Below are positions 56,228-64,000 of a stretch of DNA of 64,000 nt, piece by piece (within the stretch, counting starts at the first letter, position 1; every line of letters starts with the position of its first letter). The position numbers and the translations under genes are program-made. The stretch covers positions 1,147,177 to 1,211,176 of the forward strand of contig RHPI01002262.1 of NCBI GenBank assembly GCA_009103225.1. Reading direction: 5' to 3'. The DNA is from Chlorokybus atmophyticus (Eukaryota; Streptophyta; Chlorokybophyceae; Chlorokybales; Chlorokybaceae). The notes beneath the pieces are model-generated. The model searched no databases, was not told the DNA's origin, and was given only the letters and a program-made list of their open reading frames with translations.

Positions 56228-58190
56228 TCACAGGCGTCTCAATATACGGCGGCGGCGTTCAGCTTGTGCAGCGTGCAGGCTTCCCCACTTGCTAATGGCG
56301 GTGACTTCAACATCGCATTTGCGGTACAGACGCATGGGCGCCCACCCCTGGTTGAGAGGGTTCAAGTCCACCTGAGAGACGTCACGCGCAAGGCAAGTAA
56401 AAGTAAAGTAAAACTTGCGCGGTGACTGAATGACTAAATAACACTGAGAGCGTACCGCATAAGGCAAGTTGCTGAAGCAGGAGTGTGTCAGACAGTACTC
56501 TGATGCAGCATCTGCTTTTGTAATCTGCAAATCATTTGCCAAAATGTCAATGGCACATAAATGTGCTAAAAGTCACACATACGCGCACACATATGCTCGC
56601 AGCCCCCTGCATTGCATGCAGGTGCATGCAGGATAAGTGCCAAGCACCAACACGCAAAGACACATGCGCAGGTGACTGCAATTGCCATGCATGCATGCAT
56701 GTCTGACAGGGGGCAGTAGTGGTAGACTTGGAGGTAGTTAGCAGGCAGCATGTAGGCGCCTTGTCTCGATGGTCGATGTGGTGAGTGTTGGTGGTGTTGG
56801 CTGAATTGCATGTGCACGTAGGTTTGCATGTTATGCATTGCCTCTTGTATCTTTTGTGCACACATATGCACACACGCACACTCAGGTACCTGCAATTTTG
56901 AATGCACGCATGCGTGCGTGCGTACGTGCATGCAGGCTCACGCACACGCAAGCATGCATGCGCACACATCAGTCTGACTCTGTGGTGCAACCACCACACG
57001 CACCAGCCGTTGTTGCCGTGTGGAAGCCGCATGCGACTCCGAGCACCCGAGACACAGTCGCACCTGAAGTCAAGGAGAGCTTAGCTGTTGCACTTACTTT
57101 GCTGTCAACGCACAATAAAACCACAAAAATGATGATAATGTTCTCGTCTCCTAATCCACTCACCCTGAGAGTGCCAACAGTCAGCGTGCGCGCGCACATC
57201 TGGCCGCACTCGAAGCAGCTGGAGGCAAAGTGCCGCGCATAGCAGTTTCGCCAGCTGTCAGCTCCGCCGACACCATCATCGGCAGCAGCCTCTAAACTCC
57301 AGCCGCGCGCTTGACACCGCCCCTTCCAGAAGTGCTCCGCGTCGCTCACAAGCGAGCGCAAGCCTTGACACGTCTGAAAAAAAAGGTGTGCGCATGCGCG
57401 GGTGCGTGTGCGTGCGCCTGTCTGTGCGTGCATGCGCACATGCATGCATGCGCGTGCACACACGTTGCTGTATATGCACGCACGCACGTGTGCGTGCGTG
57501 TCCACAGACACGTGTGTGTGTGTGTGCGCGCGCGTGCGCGCGTATATGTGCGGACGGGCGCTACGCGTATGCGTGGCTGTGTGCCTTGTCATGACAAACG
57601 TTGTGACTAGCTTTGTCAATGAAGCTCACAGCTGCAAGCGAGTATGTGAATCGAACGGAAGTCATGCGTGCCAGCTTTTTCACATAAGACAGGCAGGATG
57701 GTTCCCTTCAGTGCATACGAGTAAGTAAACGTGAGCAGCATGTGGTCCAAGTTGCAGTTGATTGAGATGATGCTATAGATTGAATATGATTATTGTAATT
57801 CATGTGGATTATTGTGGACCTGTTGCTGTATGTGCTAGTTGTATAGTGAGATATGGACCCTTTGTGCACTTTTTGGAGATATATTAGAGTTCATAGGATC
57901 ATGTGGTCCTACGCCATCACTTCCAGCGTCCGGATGCGAATCAGCAAAACAACAAACGTTGCAGGCTCGCGGCAAACTATGAAGTACTAACCGATACAAG
58001 CGGCAATCACCCAACATAAACCACACACCTGCGCCAAGTTGCACAGATCCTGGTCGCTCAGTCCCGCCAGCAGCTCCTCCCACACCTCCGCCGGCACGGC
58101 CAGCAGCCCCGTTGACGCCTGCTCCTCCTTCCTCTCCTTGTCCTCCACCTCCACCTGGTCCTGCTCCGCCCTCCGCCTCCTCTTAGCCAT
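56228..58190 (-). CDS. F-box protein with Cys-rich zinc-binding segment
   Basis: Five exons, 58190-58029, 57373-57164, 57063-57004, 56524-56456 and 56371-56228, give 214 residues in phase. After a basic/acidic start (MAKRRRRAEQ), residues ~33-75 form an F-box: VPAEVWEELLAGLSDQDLCNLAQ, TCQGLRSLVSDAEHFWKGRC. F-boxes bind SKP1 in SCF ubiquitin ligases. A CFECGQMC ... LCLGC segment (two CxxC-like pairs) probably binds zinc. It is followed by ITKADAASEYCL, LPYAVDLNPLNQGW and MRLYRKCDVEVTAISKWG, a layout I recall from plant/algal F-box proteins with a C-terminal zinc-ribbon. The intron at 56525-57003 carries the second copy of the 14.2-kb repeat. Confidence 0.82.
56655..56857. repeat. Dispersed ~200-bp repeat, copy 2
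   Basis: Same-orientation match to 14243-14444, located in the third intron of the F-box gene (opposite strand). See copy 1. Confidence 0.8.
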
Positions 58191-58261
58191 ACTCAGCCAA
58201 CTGGTGCTGAAACAAAAAGAAATGATCCGCACCGTGTGCTTTCTTGCAGAGAACTCTCAAC
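58191..58261. promoter_or_regulatory. 71-bp divergent promoter between F-box and PDZ genes
   Basis: The two start codons are only 71 bp apart on opposite strands, so their core promoters and 5' UTRs must overlap each other or the coding regions, unless one true start lies further in. No known box stands out. Confidence 0.45.
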
Positions 58262-60293
58262 ATGGCTGCGGCGGCGGCGGTGGCGACGGCGGCGAGGCCC
58301 TGCTCGTCTCACTCGACCACCTCGTCGTTGTCACGGGTGTCGTTGCCATGCGCCGTGCGAGCCAGAAGAAGACAAGGGACTCCGCCTCTGCTGCTGCCGC
58401 ATCCTGCAGGTAATGCATGCATGCATAAAAAACTGTTGTACACTGTTGTACAGCGCGAAAGTTCTGTAGAAAATCAGATGTAAATCGTACTTGTGGATCG
58501 CGTCATTGTTAAGCTGACACTTCTACCATGGAGATCACAAGCACATTGCCAGTGGCACGCAGGTGAGCACAATGGGTGTCCATGACGCACAGCAGCTGCT
58601 AACCTCCTTGCCGTGGCTGTTTATGGCAGTTCTATCCTATGTGTACTGTAATCTGAGTGCTTTCAAACAGTCTGTTGTACACAGAGTCATGTGCACACGT
58701 ACCCGAACACGCACAATCCGGTTCGAGAGAGTATGCCTCTTTGTTTGCGTCAACTTCTGTCCACCCAATGAGAGCCCATCCTCAACCGCACCAATCTACT
58801 CTTGCCTGATACATCTGTCAAATTGCAACCTCAGGTCACATCAGGCCTTCATCAACCTGCAAGCTACGAGTCGTGGCGCTGCAGACGACCGCGCAGGACT
58901 CCAACAACGACACCAATGGCGACAGCAAGGACAGCTGGGGACCCCCCGCTGGATGCAGCCGCTTCTCAGTCACACTAAAAAGGCCCCTCGGTGAGCAAAG
59001 AGGGTCAAAGATTGAAGCATGCTACCTGATATGTACAGGCATTTGGGTGCAAGTGTACGTGTGTGCGTGCTTGTGTGGGTGCACATGTGCATGAGGGTGT
59101 GTATAATGTGAGGATAAAGGGAGCGAAACATGTCAGCAGATGCGTGCACGCGTGTTTGGGTTTTGTGCGTGTGCACGCATACGTCCTATGCGCGCGCAAG
59201 TGTGTGTGCGTACTTATGACATCCGGACGTCTGTCTACATACCTTGTATACGGCTTATTATTCTTTGTTGTTAAAAACGTATGTGATGGATGTATCCATG
59301 CAGGGTTGATTTTGGAGGAGGACAAGGCTGGCAACATCTTCGTGGGGGAGGTGCAGAAGGGCGGGAACGCGGAGGCCGAGGGGAGCGTCACTGTTGGGGA
59401 CCAGCTCATTGCCACTTCAGCTGGTACACAAGACAAATCAGTCGTGTTGGACGAATGCACCGCGCACACAATCTTTGTACACGCGCGCGTATTCCCAGGC
59501 ACATGCTCGAGCGTGCGCACGTGCACGCACACGCACACGCGCACACGCATGTGCATGCGCAAACATGTACATCTGCACCCGTGCGCGTAGCTATGACGGT
59601 GTGTGTGTGTTTGTGCGCAACCATATGTGTAAGCAAGGCTGTTGAGTGATGTGTTCCATCCCCTAATGTTTAACACGAGCATGTGACATACTCGTGCTGC
59701 GCGGCAGTTGTATACACGAAGGCGCAGCGGTACGGCGAAGTCAACGTGCGAGGGGGTGAGCAGGTTGTGAGGCTCAACGTGCGCGGAGAGGTAGGCACTG
59801 TTGTACTTGGTTACTATGATTTACTTGTTACTCTGTCATCCAGTTGAGGGTATGGCCAACATGACCCAACAACAAGTTGCAATGCAGGATTTCAAGACTG
59901 TCATGGCCGCCATTGGCACGCATCCCGGCCATATGGAGGTGCGTATTGTCAAGGGTGTACATGCACAGTATAGTGTGTACTTGCACGTCATGCACACAAT
60001 CATGTCACAGTTTTGCATATTGTACAAACACACTTCCATCACAAAGACACTTTTGCATCTCATCGCAGGTAGCTTGTGCATACATGCGTGCTGCTTCAAC
60101 TGACACACCATGCATAACCAACCTATGTTTGTACTGTCAAGCGATTGAACAGTCTTTCTGGATGTTTACATCAAGTTGTTTTGTTGTGACCACTTTTGTT
60201 GTGACCATGAGTTTCGTTGTGGCTGTTTTGCAGGTGAAACTAGAGTTTCAGAAGTGCGAACCAGGCCGAGGCCCCCTTGCCAATTCACGCTAA
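58262..60293 (+). CDS. Plastid-type PDZ-domain protein
   Basis: Exons approximately 58262-58409, 58833-58991, 59304-59424, 59708-59790, 59849-59938 and 60235-60293. The first exon encodes MAAAAAVATAARPCSSHST and further Ser/Arg/Pro-rich sequence, a likely transit peptide. Exons 2-4 encode a PDZ domain: FSVTLKRPLGLILEEDKAG, IFVGEVQKGGNAEAEG, VTVGDQLIATSA, then VNVRGGEQVVRLNVRGE. The end reads FKTVMAAIGTHPGHME and VKLEFQKCEPG. PDZ domains bind C-terminal peptides; similar algal and plant plastid proteins exist, but I cannot name the client. The 59845 acceptor (TTGAG) is weak and could be shifted. The introns at 58992-59303 and 59425-59707 contain alternating TGTGCG tracts. Divergent from the F-box gene (71 bp between starts). 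Confidence 0.82.
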
Positions 60294-60873
60294 TACTTTT
60301 TGAGAAGCACTTTCATAGGGCTGACGGTCTGCGTGCGGTAGTGCGTAGGGCTATTTGCTTAGGGATACATAAAATACCTTTCAAGGTGCTTATCTGCTTG
60401 TTTGCACAGTGGAACCAGTGTGGTTCTAAATCAGAACAACTGGGCTGTTTGAAACTTCGGGGAGAGATTTTCAGGTAGAGCGTGCAGCGGTTTCCAAAGA
60501 TTGACCTGCATTTGATTCCATTACAGCCATGGTGCTTGTGTCTTTGCTTTTTGGAGCGAGCACCCTTTATTGTTGCAATGACGGGGACCAATTGACAGTC
60601 ATGGAGCGTGCAATGTGGTTGTGTTCTCCCACTGACACACTTGATGTAATCGGGAGAGCACAGCACCTTCCATTCTTGCGCTGTGCTCAACATGTGCTAT
60701 TGCAAAACATTGTGTCGTTTGCAACCATCATTTCTGCATGTTGGGAATGAAAGCGCGAGCGCGCCAAACCGGAAACTGAGATATATTCCTGAATACATAC
60801 GCATTTATCTAGTAGGCTACGCAAAGTGATATTGAGTACGACTTATGAGTGAGAAGCACACTATTGTTACTGC
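60294..60873. other. Convergent intergenic region, no gene seen
   Basis: 3' flanks of the PDZ gene (plus) and the carboxypeptidase gene (minus). Short open frames here have no motif. Confidence 0.5.
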
Positions 60874-63720
60874 TTAATCTATCTCATCCAAATCTGGCCT
60901 ATCTGTCCTTATCAGTGCACCCAACGAATTTCTGCGCAACGTCCTTTTCCACCAAAACTTGACATGAATGCCAATCTGCCTCCCGTGCAACCGCCACACG
61001 ACAACCCCACACACCAACAACCCAACAACAAGCGCACCCACCCCTGCGTGCCACCCCACATAAGCCCCTCCAATCCCCTCATTACTGCTATCATGACTAT
61101 ATCCGGAAGCCATAGCACCTCCACGCCTCCCTCCAATGGAGAATAAGTTGTTACTACTCGGCTGCAAAGGCTGTGCCAAGGGCCTTATTGACGGCATTCC
61201 ATCACTTGTGCTGTCGGGTGCATGTTCATGAGGGGTTGAATGAGTTGAAGAAGCTTCCTTTTGTTCTGCTGCTGTTGTTGGGTTTGATGCCGCCAACAAC
61301 TGCAATAGGGTCAAAAATGCCGCAGTCCAGTTCGCCACCGTTTGCTGCGTAGTGGGGATTAGCGCTGTCAAAAGAGTGTTCTGTATTACTGGTAAAATGT
61401 AAAATGACTGATTTATGTATGTATTGTATTGACTGAGTATTAGGGCTTGCTCGAGTCAAAGCCCCACTTGTTAACGGTGTAGCTGACCTCAAGAAGTGGC
61501 TTTGTGGTTGGATTGAACATGCGGAAACAGTCGTTGCTGTTTGCATCAGTGTCGCCAAAGATCTGCACACACAACACGCATGTCAGTACATATTTCGCAG
61601 TACAGCAGCACAGCAGTACAGATTTAGCAATGCAAAAGCGTGCAAGTACGCACGCACACCCACATGTACATGAGCACACGCACGTAGTCACACCTCAAAA
61701 GTGTACGCGTAAGGCACTTTCATGCTCTCGTACATGTAGTCCGTCGTGGTCCCGTGCGCAAGATATCTGCATTGCACATTGTCACTTGAGCCGATCACCA
61801 TACCATGTAAACTCTGTTCCAGAAAAGAGAACTACTTCCAGTATCTACGGATACGCACATAGTATAGGTACACATGTATACATGTGCAGCTGCGTGTGTG
61901 TACTTGCATACGCGTACCCACGTGTGTGCGGGTGAGCATGTGCGCGTCTGCCAAAGCGTGCATATGCGCATGTGCATGCTTATGCGCGCGTGTTTGTGCG
62001 GTTGTGTGCGTGCATGCGTGTGTCGATGTGTGTGCATGTTCCTCAGTTACTGCAAAAGTGACGCACATACCCAACGCTTTTCCCGCCGCTTCCGAGCGCG
62101 CACTTGCGGCAGTGCCGCACGCTGACGGTCTCCGCCACGCCCGCCATTGCTGCGCCCACGGGGCCGCCCACGGGACTCGCCACGTGGTCGTACGGGATGA
62201 ACATCGCCTGTTTGTACATGTGTGTGGGTATCAGAGAGTGTGTGCGCGTGCGCGTGTGTGTCCGGCAGTGTGTCACGTGCGCATGCACACGCACACGCAC
62301 ACGCACGCACTACCATTCTTGCTAACACGCAGACGCACGCGCACGCGAGCACACACCTCCATTCCAGAGTGTACGGCAGCCCACAGGTGCGGTCGGAACG
62401 CCCTTGCGACGCCTCTCACGATGACGGCCTCCGGCTCCGAGAACGGCCCCGTGCCGGGATACTCCTCCGAGGGATCGTAGTCCTGTTTTCGGTTGCGTGT
62501 GTGGGTGTTTGCGCATGCGCACATACACGCGTGAGCGCGCATGGGCAGGGCATGTGTGCGTGTGTGCGTGTTTGCTGTGCATGCGGTTGCTGTATGTGTA
62601 GCCTGTAAGGTTACCTTCTCTTTTTTGCCCCAGTCCACAGCCCAGTTACGGTTGAGGTCCACACCCCTGCCTGATGATAGGGAAGGTGAGGATTGACCAC
62701 GTGTGTCAAACTTGTTCAAGTTGCCTCGCATGCACACGCACCGTTCTTGCGCTCGCACAACTTCCCGCTGTCCACAAGCTTGCGCCCGTTCTCGTTCTCC
62801 AGCGGCAAAATCTGCATGATGTCAAACAGCTCAAGCATACATGCACATACACACAGTCGTTACTCGTTCAAGCACAAATTGTTCATTCGTGTGCTTCATA
62901 CTTACCTTAAGCGTGAAGGCGTCCATGATCTGCCGCACGCGCTCCACTTCATCTGCACACACTCGTGAAAACACATTCATCAAACCACCACCACCACAAC
63001 AACATTACCGGGTGTGGGAGGGCCGTTCCCTGCAATGGACTTCTCGCCTGTGAGTACTTCCAGCAGCCTCAAACCCACCTCGGCCGTGATCAGCTCGCGC
63101 CCGTGCTGACCGAAACTCTGACAAGAGTAGCAGCAAGATGAACGTGTTGGATCGGTGTCGTGGTCACCCATGCATGCACTTGCCAATGTATCAAACTTGC
63201 TACACGTGGTTGCATTTCTACGCGCACATGTGCCTCTGCATGCGTGCGTGTGTGGTTACGCGTGCGTGCGCATGTACGAGTGCGTGCATGCGTGCGTGCG
63301 TGCGTGCGTGCGTGCGAGTGAGTGTACGCGTGCGCCTGCCTACACATGTGCGTTTGTGCATGTGTATGTGCACGTGCGTGTGCACCGCGCGCGGACAAGC
63401 AAGGAGGCCTACCAAACCACACCAATAAGGCGTGATTACTCTACCAAGTGTGACTTCCACACAACAACAATGCCCTTACAAGAAGCGCGCGCAGGCGGGA
63501 GTTGTTGTTGTTGTTGAGCGTGGCCACAGCAACTCTGGCGGTGTAGGAGCCGTGATCATCCGTTCGCTCCTCGAACGACAGCTGCCACATACAGGAGCTT
63601 ATTGAGCCATGCATTCCCACACTCGCTCCCAAGACACACATTATGACTTGGTTTGTATGAACCTGCATGACGTCGGGGTGCCTGTCTGCAAGGGCCTTGA
63701 CGGCTTCGATGATGCCGGCA
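60874..63720 (-). CDS. Membrane-anchored M14 zinc carboxypeptidase, 5' end outside window
   Basis: Exons read right to left: 63720-63663, ~63583-63482, ~63119-63011, ~62953-62906, ~62814-62741, ~62668-62615, ~62482-62358, ~62211-62072, ~61770-61695, ~61563-61489 and 61380-60874. The M14 core is complete: HGRELITAE (zinc His and Glu), RKNGRGVDLNRNWAVDWGKK (substrate Arg/Asn region), DYDPSEEYPGTGPFSEPE, AAVHSGMEAMF (third zinc His) and YTFEIFGDT (catalytic Glu). This matches the plant At5g42320-type carboxypeptidases as I recall them. A Ser/Thr-rich stalk follows, then a membrane segment (VGALVVGLLVCGVVVWRL) and a basic tail ending DLDEID. The active domain therefore faces the lumen or outside. 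The signal peptide is not in the window. Introns are dominated by alternating TGCG tracts. Confidence 0.9.
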
Positions 63721-63739
63721 CTGTGGGAGCAGTTGCAAG

Positions 63740-64000
63740 TTGGTTGAGATGAGTATGTTGTGTGTATGTGCGCGTGGGTGTGCGTGTGCATATACGCTTG
63801 GGTGTGGGTGGGTGTGCGCTTGCGTGCATGTGTGCATGCACGTGAGCGCGTGCGTTTGTGAGGGCGCGGAATACCGCGTTTGTGCATGTGTGCGCGAGCA
63901 TAGACGTATGCGAACGACTGTGTGCGTGCGTACGTGCGCATGTGCCTGCGCGCGTGTGTGCGTGTATGCGTATGCGGGAAGGGGGGGGGGGGGGGGGGGG
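63740..64000. other. Alternating purine-pyrimidine intron tract ending in poly-G
   Basis: Intron-like TGTGCGTGCATGTG sequence upstream of the visible carboxypeptidase exons. The last ~22 bases are a G run, like the other gap edges, so the contig probably ends at a hard-to-sequence point. Confidence 0.6.

Noticed and set aside
1-64000. tRNA, rRNA and riboswitches
   Set aside because: No cloverleaf, rRNA core or known aptamer was recognised by eye; a covariance-model scan would be needed to exclude small RNAs.

Overview
This is a window of a nuclear genome from a photosynthetic eukaryote, most likely a green alga. The genes are split by many short-to-medium GT-AG introns. Two products carry plastid-type N-termini (a cpRNP with two RRM domains and a PDZ protein), and several proteins have plant-type relatives: an ATRX-like N-terminus plus ADD domain, an RPN5 proteasome subunit, an ABHD17-like hydrolase and a plant-type M14 carboxypeptidase. 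No bacterial operons, tRNAs or rRNAs were seen. All homology statements rest on motif and family recognition by eye; no database search was run.

Layout: (1) 1-784, 5' part of an unrecognised minus-strand gene running off the left edge. (2) 1842-5065, plus-strand gene with an ATRX-like N-terminal region and a C-terminal ADD zinc finger but no SNF2 ATPase before its stop. (3) 6547-8562, minus-strand ABHD17-like serine hydrolase. (4) 9213-13006, plus-strand 26S proteasome lid subunit RPN5. (5) 13007-20590, gene-poor DNA with hairpins, a sequencing gap inside poly-G, decayed reverse transcriptase pieces and clusters of short palindromes. (6) 20594-39296, a chromodomain Ty3/gypsy retrotransposon on the minus strand, broken in its integrase by a second Ty3/gypsy-type element (22185-33163). 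(7) 39297-43900, repeats including two related MITE-like elements. (8) 43926-63720, a dense run of genes: cpRNP (-), small plastid membrane protein (+), WD40 protein (-), metallophosphatase (+), coiled-coil tail-anchored protein (+), F-box protein (-), plastid PDZ protein (+) and a membrane M14 carboxypeptidase (-, running off the right edge).

The outstanding object is the nested element at 22185-33163. Its 1,419-codon Pol frame begins with a C5 cytosine DNA methyltransferase domain, followed by reverse transcriptase, RNase H and integrase, and it ends in a PHD finger. The methyltransferase frame follows the protease frame directly, with one in-frame TAG between them. The insertion left a 4-bp duplication (GAAG), and closing the insertion restores the host element's integrase reading frame. 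The host element carries a chromodomain instead, so two retroelements with different chromatin-reading modules sit one inside the other.

Other recurrent features are long alternating purine-pyrimidine (TGCATGCGTG-type) tracts in introns, three candidate GC-AG introns, 16-bp GGACC...GGTCC palindromes, and compact divergent promoters (about 145 bp between the WD40 and metallophosphatase genes, rich in ACGT cores).
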